From contig VGTH01000039.1 of the NCBI GenBank assembly GCA_016874755.1, forward strand, positions 1 to 50,064: a stretch of 50,064 bases of DNA, written 5' to 3'. The DNA comes from Deltaproteobacteria bacterium (GTDB lineage Bacteria > Desulfobacterota > Binatia > UBA9968). Positions 33,357 through 41,520 of the stretch are shown here, in pieces. The notes beneath the pieces were generated by a model, which was given only the letters and a program-made list of their open reading frames with translations, did not search any database and was not told where the DNA came from. The position numbers and the translations under genes were made by a program. Numbering within the stretch: the stretch's first letter is position 1; each line of letters opens with the position of its first letter.

Positions 33357-35357
33357 TTATCTCTCCCAACCCCAGTTACTTTCTTCGTCGACGAGCGACG
33401 CCGGCTCGAGCAGCTCCTCCGAAATGCCTTCGATAAACTGCGAAGGCCGCGAAAGGATCATGCGCGAGCTGCGGTCGAAAACCCGCGTCGGATAACTGAT
33501 GTATAAATTTTCCTTGGCCCGAGTGGCGGCCACGTAAAGCAGCCGCCTTTCTTCTTCGAGATCATCGGTGGAACTGATGTTGTACAGCGACGGGAAGCGC
33601 CCTTCGAGCGCCCAAATAATAAACACCGAGTGCCATTCCAACCCTTTGGCCGAGTGAATCGTCGAGAGAATCAACGGCCCTTCGTCGGGATCCACCGCCA
33701 GCACACCGGCAACGCTGTCGTTGGGCGGCTCCAACGCCATGTCGCTCAACAGGCGGTCTAGGTTGCGGTAGCGTTCGATGATGCCCTGAAAATGTTCCAG
33801 GTCCTTCATCCGCTTGGGGTGATCTTCGGGATGGTTGTGTTTGAGAATCGGCAAATAGTACTGCAAAAGATACTGCGCCTGCTCCACCGGCTGCTCCGCC
33901 TCGGCGGCCGCTTGAAATACTTGCGCGAGGGTTTTTAGTCCGTGCGCGACTTTGCCCTTGGCATCATAGGAGCGCAGCCGCTCGACGGGATGGCTGCCGC
34001 CCAACAGGTACTTGATAATCTTTTGGCTCGCCTGCGCGCCAACGCCTTCGATCAGCATCAGTACTCGGTTCCACGAAATCGAATCCTGCGGGTTGGCGAG
34101 AATGCGCAGGTGCGCGAGCAGGTCTTTGATATGCGTGGTTTCCATGAATTGAAACCCGCCGCGCTTGACGAACGGAATATTATTGCGCGTCAACTCGATT
34201 TCTAAATCGAAGGAATGAAAGCTCGACCGGAACAGCACCGCCATGTCCCATAGCGGCACGCCCTCTTCATGCAGCTCGAGAATTTTCTGGCAGACAAAAC
34301 GCGACTGCATCTGCTCACTGTCGGCCTGCACGAGCAACGGCGTCTCGCCTGCACCCTTGCTGGTGAAAAGCTTTTTCTCGTATCGGTCCGCCGCGCGCGC
34401 GATGATTTCGTTGGTGAGATTGAGAATCGGCTGGGTGCTGCGATAGTTCTCTTCGAGCTTGATGATGCGCGTGCCGGGGAACGCCGTCGGAAAGTCCATG
34501 ATATTGCGGAAGTCGGCGCCGCGGAAAGAATAGATGCTCTGGGCGTCGTCGCCGACCACCGCGACGTTATCGTGATCGGTGGCGAGCAAGCGCACGATGC
34601 GCGACTGCAGCGGATTGGTGTCCTGGTACTCATCGACCATGATGTAGCGGTAGATCTGCGACAAGCGGTGGCGCGCTTCTTCGTGGTTGGCGAGCAAATC
34701 TTTCAGCTTGGTCAAAAGATCGTCGTAGTCGACCAGGGTCTGCGCGGCTTTGTATTTGATGTACTGGCCGTGCAAACGAACCAGGTCGTCCAGCGACTCG
34801 TAAAGATGCGGATATTCTTCATCGACCAACTCTTCCACGGTGGTCTGCTTGTTGACCGCCATGCTGAAGATCTCCGATACGGTCTGCTTGCGCGGGAAAC
34901 GTTTGTCCTTGGTGTTTAATCCCATTTGGTTACGCAACAGCGCAATGGCGTCCTCGCTATCGGCGCGGTCCATGATCGTAAACGACGGCAGCAAGTCAAT
35001 GCGCCGGCCAAACTCGCGCAGCACCAGATTGGCAAACGAGTGAAACGTGCCGCCGGCCACCTGGCTGCAGCGATTGTCGATCAACAAACTGGCGCGCCGC
35101 AGCATTTCTTCCGCCGCCCGCCGCGTAAAGGTCAAAAGCAAAATCGCCCGCGGCTCGATGCCATGGTCGATCATGTAAGCGACCCGATGCACCAGCGTGC
35201 GGGTCTTGCCGGTGCCCGCGCCCGCAACGATCAAGAGCGGCCCGTCGAGGGTCGTCGCCGCTCGGTACTGGGCGTCGTTGAGTTCGGCTCGGTAATCGAG
35301 AGTGCTGGGTCGGACAGGGCTCGGCGCACTGTTTTTGAGTACGTATTGCTTGGCCAA
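33357..35357 (-). CDS. UvrD/Rep-family ATP-dependent DNA helicase
   Basis: The product is 666 residues with a superfamily 1A helicase. Q motif LNDAQYRAA, Walker A VAGAGTGKT, Ia LTFTRRAAEEM, DEXX box VDEYQDTN, motif III VGDDAQSIYSFRGAD, IV LEENYRSTQ, V STIHSAKGLEW and VI YVAATRAKENLYIS are all present. It is shorter than E. coli UvrD (720) because the C-terminal tail is missing. It unwinds DNA 3' to 5' in repair or replication restart; UvrD, PcrA and Rep cannot be told apart here. It is first gene of the helicase, spermidine-synthase-like, metzincin operon. Confidence 0.95.
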   Translation of the reverse strand: MAKQYVLKNSAPSPVRPSTLDYRAELNDAQYRAATTLDGPLLIVAGAGTGKTRTLVHRVAYMIDHGIEPRAILLLTFTRRAAEEMLRRASLLIDNRCSQVAGGTFHSFANLVLREFGRRIDLLPSFTIMDRADSEDAIALLRNQMGLNTKDKRFPRKQTVSEIFSMAVNKQTTVEELVDEEYPHLYESLDDLVRLHGQYIKYKAAQTLVDYDDLLTKLKDLLANHEEARHRLSQIYRYIMVDEYQDTNPLQSRIVRLLATDHDNVAVVGDDAQSIYSFRGADFRNIMDFPTAFPGTRIIKLEENYRSTQPILNLTNEIIARAADRYEKKLFTSKGAGETPLLVQADSEQMQSRFVCQKILELHEEGVPLWDMAVLFRSSFHSFDLEIELTRNNIPFVKRGGFQFMETTHIKDLLAHLRILANPQDSISWNRVLMLIEGVGAQASQKIIKYLLGGSHPVERLRSYDAKGKVAHGLKTLAQVFQAAAEAEQPVEQAQYLLQYYLPILKHNHPEDHPKRMKDLEHFQGIIERYRNLDRLLSDMALEPPNDSVAGVLAVDPDEGPLILSTIHSAKGLEWHSVFIIWALEGRFPSLYNISSTDDLEEERRLLYVAATRAKENLYISYPTRVFDRSSRMILSRPSQFIEGISEELLEPASLVDEESNWGWER

Positions 35358-35483
35358 AAGGAACTCCGTGTGCCGGTAAATTACCTATTTTCCCGTACCT
35401 GAGCAAGGGAATCGCGGCCAGCTCAATGGCGTGGCCGCAGGCGCAGTGGCATCGATGACCGCGCTCGCAGCGGCCGATTCACC

Positions 35484-35512
35484 TTGACTCTCCAAACCAA
35501 TTCTTTTAGTTT
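35484..35512 (+). promoter_or_regulatory. Candidate promoter of the tRNA pair
   Basis: TTGACT (35484-35489), a 17-bp spacer and TAGTTT (35507-35512) end 18 bp before tRNA-Gln. Confidence 0.5.
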
Positions 35513-35530
35513 AACAACTCTACCAAACAC

Positions 35531-35606
35531 TGAGGAGTCGGCTAATTGGTAAGCCACCTGACTCTGGATCAGGCGATTGAAGGTTCGAGTCCTTCCTCCT
35601 CAGCCA
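35531..35606 (+). tRNA. tRNA-Gln (anticodon CUG)
   Basis: The cloverleaf closes fully: acceptor TGAGGAG/CTCCTCA, D stem GGCT/AGCC, anticodon arm CCTGA-CTCTGGA-TCAGG with CTG, T arm GAAGG-TTCGAGT-CCTTC, discriminator G and an encoded CCA. One base separates it from tRNA-Glu. Confidence 0.95.
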
Positions 35607-35607
35607 C

Positions 35608-35679
35608 GGTCCCATCGTCTAGCGGTTAGGACACCGGCCTCTCACGTCGGGAACACGGGTTCGAGTCCCGTTGGGACCA
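35608..35679 (+). tRNA. tRNA-Glu (anticodon CUC)
   Basis: Acceptor GGTCCCA/TGGGACC, anticodon arm CCGGC-CTCTCAC-GTCGG with CTC, T arm with TTCGAGT, discriminator A. CCA is not encoded. A decayed recombinase gene abuts its 3' end. Confidence 0.94.
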
Positions 35680-35680
35680 T

Positions 35681-35910
35681 ACAGAAATACCTTTTGCATT
35701 AGCTACTTTGCGCAATCGGGCGCTTTCTGCCTGACTATCTGCCTCACTTTTGGTGGCCACGCTTTCGATGTAGATGCCGTAGTGGCGTTCCAAAGTGGTG
35801 AGCGAAATGCCTGCTTCTTAAGCGACTTTCTTGATGTTCACGCCAGCCATTATGTCGAGGCTGATCGCCGTGTCCTTGCACGCATAGAAGCCGCGCGGTC
35901 GGATCGCGAC
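35681..35910 (-). pseudogene. Tyrosine recombinase (integrase) C-terminal remnant at tRNA-Glu
   Basis: On the minus strand one frame reads IRPRGFYACKDTAISLDIMA, then GVNIKKVA, a TAA (35820-35818), and EAGISLTTLERHYGIYIES. This follows the last ~70 residues of phage/island integrases: the R-H-T box (here KDT, His lost), a helix pair, and the nucleophile Tyr in HYGIY. The frame runs on into the tRNA-Glu 3' end. With a stop and a lost His it is inactive. It suggests an island once inserted at this tRNA. On the other strand, 35911-36051 encodes a short helical stretch that I cannot assign. Confidence 0.5.
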
Positions 35911-36074
35911 ATGACGATCTTCCGCGAATTGCTGCGCGAACAAATCGAAGCGGCGGCGCGCGGCGGTGAACTGCTTGCCATGGTGCGCGACCGGGCAGAG
36001 AATCAAGTGATCAACTTCGTCACCACCGAGTGGAAAGGCAGCGAGGATTGATCGACCGAGTGTTAGGTGTGCAC

Positions 36075-36427
36075 ATGATCGTCGATTGCGATAGTCACTT
36101 TATGCCGCTGGATGCTTTTCAGCATGTGCCGAAGAAGTTTTGCGACTTGGTGCCGCAGCTCAGGTTCGACAGCGAAGGTACTCTCACCGGCATCGACTTT
36201 CCCCGCGCGCCGCCACCCGTGCCAGGAACGACGCCGCTGCGGGCTCCGACGCGCACTGCACTGGCAATTGCGATATGGCGGCGCGGCTGGCGCAGTATCG
36301 GGAGATGGGGATTGACGCGCAGTTGACCCTACCGCAGTTCACTGGCTGGTGGTCGCCGCAACCAGAAAATGACGGATTATTCACCACAGAGTGGTTCAGG
36401 TTCTGGCGCACGCCTCCAGACGATTAA
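36075..36427 (+). pseudogene. Amidohydrolase (amidohydrolase_2) N-terminal fragment
   Basis: It begins MIVDCDSHFMPLDAFQHVPK, the metal-binding D-x-H start of amidohydrolase_2 proteins. Near 36240 the frame shifts (from the frame of 36075 to that of 36140) and continues HCTGNCDMAARLAQYREMGI, DAQLTLPQFTGWWS, before ending after about 115 codons where such enzymes have 300 or more. It is frameshifted and truncated, hence a pseudogene. Confidence 0.65.
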
Positions 36428-36533
36428 ATCGCCCTCACCCCAACCCTCCCAGGGGACTGGGCGAGGGAGTTCTCCTCCCTAATTTGATTTTCTTCTCTTA
36501 CCTTCGTGGACTTCGTGCCTTCGTGGTGAGTCC
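36428..36533. repeat. Dispersed repeats between amidohydrolase fragment and carboxyltransferase
   Basis: CCCTCACCCCAACCCTCCC with GGGCGAGGGAG (36432-36471), then ACCTTCGTGGACTTCGTGC and CTTCGTGGTGAG (36500-36530), the latter shared with 28581-28660. Confidence 0.5.
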
Positions 36534-37991
36534 CTAATTCGCCGCCCTCTCGATCCGCAGGGCGAAGCCGTTTTTCTCCAAAAACACCTGACTGCAATCC
36601 TTGCGCTTCGACAGCTCGCCAATCAATCTAACCAAAGGCTGCGTCACCGTCAGATATTCTTTGGGACGGCCGGCGGCGAGCATGGCGTCGACGGCATCGC
36701 TGCCGGCGATGACGCGCAAGACCAATTCTTCATCGGATACATTCGCGCCAAATTTCTTCCGCACTTCGGCCAGTGTCAGTTCCGGCGGCGACCATTTCTC
36801 CCAGTCCTTCGCCCGCGGGCGGTTGAGAATCTTGTCTTTCACATTCGGGTCCATCACCTGGGGCCCCTCTTTGCCCCATTGACCCAGCGCGTATTGGATC
36901 GCTTGATCGGTCACTTCTTTGTAGCGCTCGCCCGTGATCACGTTGACCGCCGCTTGGCTGCCGACAAACTGCGCCAGTGGCGTCACCATGATCGGATAAC
37001 CGAACTCAGCGCGCACCCGGGCGCACTCTTCCAAGGTTTCTTGAATCTTGTGCCCCATGCCCAACTTCGTGAGCTGATAATGCAGGTTGGAAATCATGCC
37101 GCCGGGCACTTGGTGCAGATACTGCGCGGCATCGTATTCCCGTTGAGCACCGAACGGGTGGCCTTCCCGCTTGGCGATGAAACGAAAGTGATCGCTCACC
37201 GGCTTCACGGCATCGAGGTTGATCAGCGGTTTGTAACCCAAGGCTTTGGCATTGGCGGCGACGTTGAAAATCGACGGCTGCCCGGAGCCGTTGGCCAACG
37301 GTGGAATGCCGGTGTGGACTTTCGTAACGCCCAGCTTCATCGCTTCCAGGTAATTAAACGGCGCCATGCCGTTGTTGCAGTGGGCGTGAAATTCCAAAGG
37401 AACGTTGCCGATATTTTTCTGAATCAGCGGAATCAAAGTCTGCGTCCGCTCGGGCGTCAACAAGCCCGCAACGTCTTTAAAGCAAATCCCCGCCGGCTTG
37501 ATCGCCGCCGCCTGGCGTGCCCTTGAGGCGAAGTATTCGTCGGTGTGGCGCGGTGAAACCGAATAGATGATATTGACGATCACTTCCATGCCGAGGTTCT
37601 GCAGCGAAGCAATCTCCACCGCCGCGGCATCGTAGTCGTTCCACGGATCGGACGAGCGCGTCAGCGTGATGCCGTGACTGACAACCCGCTCGATCATCAA
37701 CAAGCGCACTGAACGCGGGATTTTCTCAAAGCCCGAGGCAAGCCCGCCATGATAACGCAGCCGAGTTTTGCGAAATTTCTTGGCTCCCTCGCCCATCCAG
37801 GTCCAAGGGTTTTCTTTGTGCTCCTTGACGTACTTGATGTAGCCGGCAAAGCCGAAGAACTCCATGGATTCAAAACCGCACTGGTCCATCTGCTCGGCGA
37901 TCGCCAGCATCGCGCCCGTGCGCATGCCCAACGCCCACAGACTCAGCGAACCGTCGCGCACGGTCGTATCGACAAATTTGATTTCGTTCAT
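36534..37991 (-). CDS. Oxaloacetate decarboxylase/pyruvate carboxylase-type carboxyltransferase without biotin domain
   Basis: The product is 485 residues from the ATG at 37991, with AGGAGAG 7 bp before it; an upstream GTG-type frame start at 38024 is less likely. The HMGL-like TIM barrel has DTTVRDGSLSLWALGM, the carbamylated-Lys motif ICFKDVAGLL, metal ligands EFHAHCNNGMAP and the conserved PYC/OADA C-terminal half (GQPSIFNVAANA to VPGGMISNL). It transfers carboxyl between biotin and pyruvate or a similar acceptor. OadA and PycB usually end in a biotinyl domain with AMKM; here the protein stops before it, so a separate carrier is needed or the activity differs. Confidence 0.85.
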   Translation of the reverse strand: MNEIKFVDTTVRDGSLSLWALGMRTGAMLAIAEQMDQCGFESMEFFGFAGYIKYVKEHKENPWTWMGEGAKKFRKTRLRYHGGLASGFEKIPRSVRLLMIERVVSHGITLTRSSDPWNDYDAAAVEIASLQNLGMEVIVNIIYSVSPRHTDEYFASRARQAAAIKPAGICFKDVAGLLTPERTQTLIPLIQKNIGNVPLEFHAHCNNGMAPFNYLEAMKLGVTKVHTGIPPLANGSGQPSIFNVAANAKALGYKPLINLDAVKPVSDHFRFIAKREGHPFGAQREYDAAQYLHQVPGGMISNLHYQLTKLGMGHKIQETLEECARVRAEFGYPIMVTPLAQFVGSQAAVNVITGERYKEVTDQAIQYALGQWGKEGPQVMDPNVKDKILNRPRAKDWEKWSPPELTLAEVRKKFGANVSDEELVLRVIAGSDAVDAMLAAGRPKEYLTVTQPLVRLIGELSKRKDCSQVFLEKNGFALRIERAAN

Positions 37992-38069
37992 GCTGTGACT
38001 CTCCTGTTCTCGGATGGTTACCATAGGTCGAGCTTGCTAGTCGAGAGCGCAGACGCATCGGATTCGGAT

Positions 38070-38150
38070 TTGCCTCGCGCAGAGGCGCAGAGCACGCAGA
38101 GGAAAAGTTTTTCCGAAACGTTGCGCCCTTTGCGCCTTTGCGCGAGATAA
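38070..38150. repeat. Dispersed 'GCAGAGGCGCAGAG ... CTTTGCGCCTTTGCGC' repeat
   Basis: CGCGCAGAGGCGCAGAG and ACGCAGAGG are followed by TTGCGCCCTTTGCGCCTTTGCGCGAGA. Weaker versions lie near 40258-40283 and 43213-43245. Confidence 0.5.
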
Positions 38151-38165
38151 TTTACTTGTAAATCT

Positions 38166-38927
38166 ATGGCTCAACTGAAATTCGCCACCTGGAACGTCAA
38201 CGGCATCCGTGCCCGCGAAAAAGATGTCGCCGCGTGGCTCGAACAGGAACAACCCGACGTCATCTGCTTGCAGGAACTAAAGTCGACCACCGCTCAGATT
38301 CCCGAAGCGCTCTGCAATTTACAGGGATATGACTGTTACTGGCATGGCGAGCGCGCCTACTCCGGCGTCGGGTTGCACATTCGCCGCGAGGCCTTCTCAC
38401 AACCGGCGCGCTTTTATCACCCCGACTTTGATTTCGAAACGCGCATTGTCGTCGCGCAGATCACCGACCTGCATTGCATTTCGGTCTATGTTCCCAACGG
38501 AGGTAAAGAATTTGCCGCGAAGATGGATTTTCTCCATGCGCTGAAAGGCTTCATTGCCGGGGTGCATAGTGCTGGTTCTCGGGTGATTCTCGGCGGCGAC
38601 CTAAATATTGCACGCACGCCGATGGATGTGCACCCCAAAGAGCGCAACGAAAAGAAAGTCGGCCAACTTCCCGAAGAACGAGAATTGTTCGAAGACATTC
38701 TAAAGCAAGGCTTGGTCGACGTCGGCCGGGCCCTCGATCCTAATAACGAAAATCTCTTCACCTGGTGGGCGCCGTGGCGGCAACTGCGCCAGCGTAACAT
38801 CGGCTGGCGAATAGACTACGTGCTTGCCAGCGAATCGTTGGCCGCCAACGCCGTGCAATGCGCGGCCCACCGGGAGATCGGCACCAGCGATCATGGTCCA
38901 GTAGTAGCGACTTTCACCCTCGACTGA
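38166..38927 (+). CDS. xth: Exodeoxyribonuclease III
   Basis: The product is 253 residues. ExoIII/AP endonuclease motifs: KFATWNVNGIRAR at the start, CLQELKST (metal-binding Glu), HGERAYSGVGL, GGDLNIARTPMDVH (Asp-x-Asn), and the final SDHGPVVATF catalytic Asp-His. It cleaves DNA 5' to abasic sites and acts as 3'-5' exonuclease in base-excision repair. Its last 37 bp overlap the end of the convergent aminotransferase gene. Confidence 0.96.
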   Translation: MAQLKFATWNVNGIRAREKDVAAWLEQEQPDVICLQELKSTTAQIPEALCNLQGYDCYWHGERAYSGVGLHIRREAFSQPARFYHPDFDFETRIVVAQITDLHCISVYVPNGGKEFAAKMDFLHALKGFIAGVHSAGSRVILGGDLNIARTPMDVHPKERNEKKVGQLPEERELFEDILKQGLVDVGRALDPNNENLFTWWAPWRQLRQRNIGWRIDYVLASESLAANAVQCAAHREIGTSDHGPVVATFTLD

Positions 38928-40147
38928 TCGCTTCTGGTTGCCGCAACCCGGCGGCAGATCTCCGCGATCCGCTCGATATCGACCAGGTCCACTTCGGGGC
39001 CACAGGGCAATTCCACGAGATCGGACCACAGTCGCTCGGTGTTGGGCAGCCAGTCCCAAACGCATTGCGGAAAAGCTTCGAGCAGGTGTATCGGCACGAA
39101 ACTGCCTTGCACTTCGTAGCCCGCGGCCTTGAGCTCGGCAATCACTCTTGCCGCCGCGTCGTCCTTAAAATGCGCCGGCACAATGCGCACAACTTGCGTC
39201 AAACACGCTGAGCCCGCAGCGTGCGGGATCAGCTCGATGCTGTTGGCTTTACTTAAAAGCAGCCGGTAGAGCTCAACCCGCTCGCGCCGCGCCGCGATAT
39301 TTTCTTCCAGTGTGCGCAGCAAACTGAGGGCCACGGCAGCGTTCAGATTCGTGAACTTTTCTTGGCGATAGGGTGCCGGCGCTTCATCCGGATTCGCTAC
39401 CCGCCGCAAGTGAGGTTCGGCGCGCAACGTCCAGCGCCGCCAACGGCGCCAGACAAGGACCTGCGCAAGCTGTGAAACGATTGCCGACCATCGCGGTGTC
39501 GCAAGGTCGATCCCAGATTTTTCCCGGGAGCTGGTGTCGCGCGCCAGCAAGACGCCGCCGCCCAGCCCAGCGCAAACTTTCTCTGGGCCAAAGCTCACAA
39601 TGCCGCAATCGCCCAAACTGCCGACCGGCTTGCCATCGACGACGGCGCCCAATGCTTGCGCCGCATCGTCGACTACACGCACACCCTTCGCTCGCGCAAG
39701 TTCGACAATCGCGCCGATCGCCGCCGCCGGGTTGCCGAAGAGGTGCGGTACAACGATGGCTCTAGTCTTGCCGGTCAGCGCCGCGTTGACGGCATGAGCG
39801 GTTAGATTTAGCTCATTGCCAACATCGGCCAACACCGGCACCGCACCGACTGCCAGAATGGGCGGCACGACCGCACTGCAACAGAACGATGGAATAACGA
39901 CTTCATCGCCCGCGTGTATGTCGCATTGGCGCAGCGCCAACTCCAACGCAAGACTGCCCGAACCACAGAGCAACGCTCGGCCAACGCTAAAAAATTCACC
40001 AATTCTCGTCGCCAATAGCGCGAGATCGGGTCCATTGCGCACCCGCAGCAACAACAAACAGCGCACGATGCTGCGAAAGGTCGCGCGGTTCCAAAATGGC
40101 ACGCCGAGAGGAACAATCGGAAAGAAGTAGCGAGGGCGATCGTTCAA
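38891..40147 (-). CDS. DegT/DnrJ/EryC1/StrS-family sugar aminotransferase
   Basis: The product is 418 residues of a PLP-dependent aminotransferase fold. GSGSLALELALRQCDI, GDEVVIPSFCCSAVVPPIL, VVDDAAQALGAVVDG (PLP-binding Asp) and VSFGPEKVCAGLGGG, where Lys forms the internal aldimine, fit the family. Such enzymes aminate keto-sugars of nucleotide sugars for polysaccharide or secondary metabolite synthesis. No other nucleotide-sugar gene is adjacent, so substrate is open. An Arg-rich insert (VWRRWRRWTLRAEP) near the middle is unusual. Confidence 0.88.
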   Translation of the reverse strand: MNDRPRYFFPIVPLGVPFWNRATFRSIVRCLLLLRVRNGPDLALLATRIGEFFSVGRALLCGSGSLALELALRQCDIHAGDEVVIPSFCCSAVVPPILAVGAVPVLADVGNELNLTAHAVNAALTGKTRAIVVPHLFGNPAAAIGAIVELARAKGVRVVDDAAQALGAVVDGKPVGSLGDCGIVSFGPEKVCAGLGGGVLLARDTSSREKSGIDLATPRWSAIVSQLAQVLVWRRWRRWTLRAEPHLRRVANPDEAPAPYRQEKFTNLNAAVALSLLRTLEENIAARRERVELYRLLLSKANSIELIPHAAGSACLTQVVRIVPAHFKDDAAARVIAELKAAGYEVQGSFVPIHLLEAFPQCVWDWLPNTERLWSDLVELPCGPEVDLVDIERIAEICRRVAATRSDQSRVKVATTGP

Positions 40148-40289
40148 GAGAGGGAGGCTCGATCGTTATTGTGATTAAACGGGGCGCTCCATCGCGCCCC
40201 GACAGTTCCAAGTTCTGCGCGCTCAGCGCCGCTGCGCGAGACATTCCGACAGTTTTGATTTTGCGTCTCTTGCTTTTTTGCGGCCATTC

Positions 40290-41441
40290 CTATTTGGCAC
40301 CGTTGTGCAGTGCGAGATTACTATATGACGCGCTCGTCTCAGCAAATCCACCGTTGGCGTTAGCCGCCTGAATGCGCCGCCACTCGTCGTGATAGCCCGC
40401 GGTATGGCCGCGGAAATGTGGAATGACGTAGCGGGCAAACAGTTCGTAGGACCGGCGCATCTTGTCGGTGCCGACCCACTCGTGCGTGGTCAGCATCAAG
40501 CCGCCGAAGCCGCCGACTTCTGCCTGCATCCGTTCGATATGCGCAATCGCATCGTCGGGCGTGCCGATGATCCAATCGCGCCGGTCGGCCCCGGAGCGCG
40601 CGGTGATTTCGCTCATAGGTTGGCCAGGATACGATTCGTACGGCGCCTTAAGTCCGATCGCCGCGAAATATTGCATGTCGCGCGCGATCGCCGCCTCGAC
40701 ATCGCGCCAGGCCTCCTCCTTGCTGTCGGCAAGATACACGCAAGTGGCGATGCGCCAGTTGTCGCGCGAGGTCGGCCGGCCATGCTTGGCGGCGATCGCT
40801 TCGACCTTGTTCCACTGCTCGGCTTTGGTTTGGTTGTTGCGGACGTTTTTTCCGGCGGGCGAGAGAAAGAGCATGCCGTGCTTGCCGGCCAATTCCAGGC
40901 TGACTGGATTCCCCGACGACGCAATCGCCAGTGGCAGCCGCGGCTGCTGGTACGAAGGGAGCTGCAGGCGCATCTGTTTGATCTTCCAGAATTCACCGTC
41001 GTAGTCGATGGGACTGTCGGATTCCAGCAGCTTCACGATAATTTCCACCGACTCGGCCATCATCGGATAGAGTTTAGAAGTCGGTAGACCGAAAAGAACT
41101 TTGTCGGTCACGAGCGCGCACGGCCCCACCCCCAAAATCGCCCGCCCGCGCGTCAAGTGATCGAGAAACGCCATGCGTTCGGCGACCTGAAACGGATGAT
41201 GAAACGGCACACTGATCACCGAAGTCCCAAGCCGAATCCGGTGCGCCCGGGCCGAGGCTTTGGCTAGCGCCATCTCCGGCGCCGGCATGGTCTCCCAGCC
41301 ACCCGAGTGATGCTCACCGATAAAAAATTCATCGAAGCCCAACTCATCGGCATACTCAATTAGGCCGATATCCCGGTCAAACGCCAAGGATGGATTCTCC
41401 GTAGGGTGGTGCAAAGGCATCATGAAAACCGAAAATTTCAT
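40290..41441 (-). CDS. LLM-class flavin-dependent oxidoreductase (luciferase-like)
   Basis: The product is 383 residues from the ATG at 41441, which follows AGGAGG; a start seven codons up is less likely. Bacterial-luciferase-like TIM barrel: MKFSVFMMPLHHPTENPSLAF, LGFDEFFIGEHHSGGW, IRLGTSVISVPFHHPFQVAE, RAILGVGPCALVTD, and VGGFGGLMLTTHEW near the end. It would use FMNH2 with O2 to oxidise a small organic molecule. It is the last gene of a minus-strand cluster with a reductive-dehalogenase-like protein and an AhpD-type selenoprotein, which suggests a catabolic job. Confidence 0.92.
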   Translation of the reverse strand: MKFSVFMMPLHHPTENPSLAFDRDIGLIEYADELGFDEFFIGEHHSGGWETMPAPEMALAKASARAHRIRLGTSVISVPFHHPFQVAERMAFLDHLTRGRAILGVGPCALVTDKVLFGLPTSKLYPMMAESVEIIVKLLESDSPIDYDGEFWKIKQMRLQLPSYQQPRLPLAIASSGNPVSLELAGKHGMLFLSPAGKNVRNNQTKAEQWNKVEAIAAKHGRPTSRDNWRIATCVYLADSKEEAWRDVEAAIARDMQYFAAIGLKAPYESYPGQPMSEITARSGADRRDWIIGTPDDAIAHIERMQAEVGGFGGLMLTTHEWVGTDKMRRSYELFARYVIPHFRGHTAGYHDEWRRIQAANANGGFAETSASYSNLALHNGAK

Positions 41442-41520
41442 AAGACCTCCTGGATTCATCATTCTCTACTGCGGAAGCGGGATCGGGAGCAAGAGGAAAC
41501 TGCGACGCGCGTGTATAAAG

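Noticed and set aside
35818-35820. Readthrough of the TAA in the integrase remnant
   Set aside because: The catalytic His is also lost and the upstream part is not recognisable, so it is decay rather than recoding.
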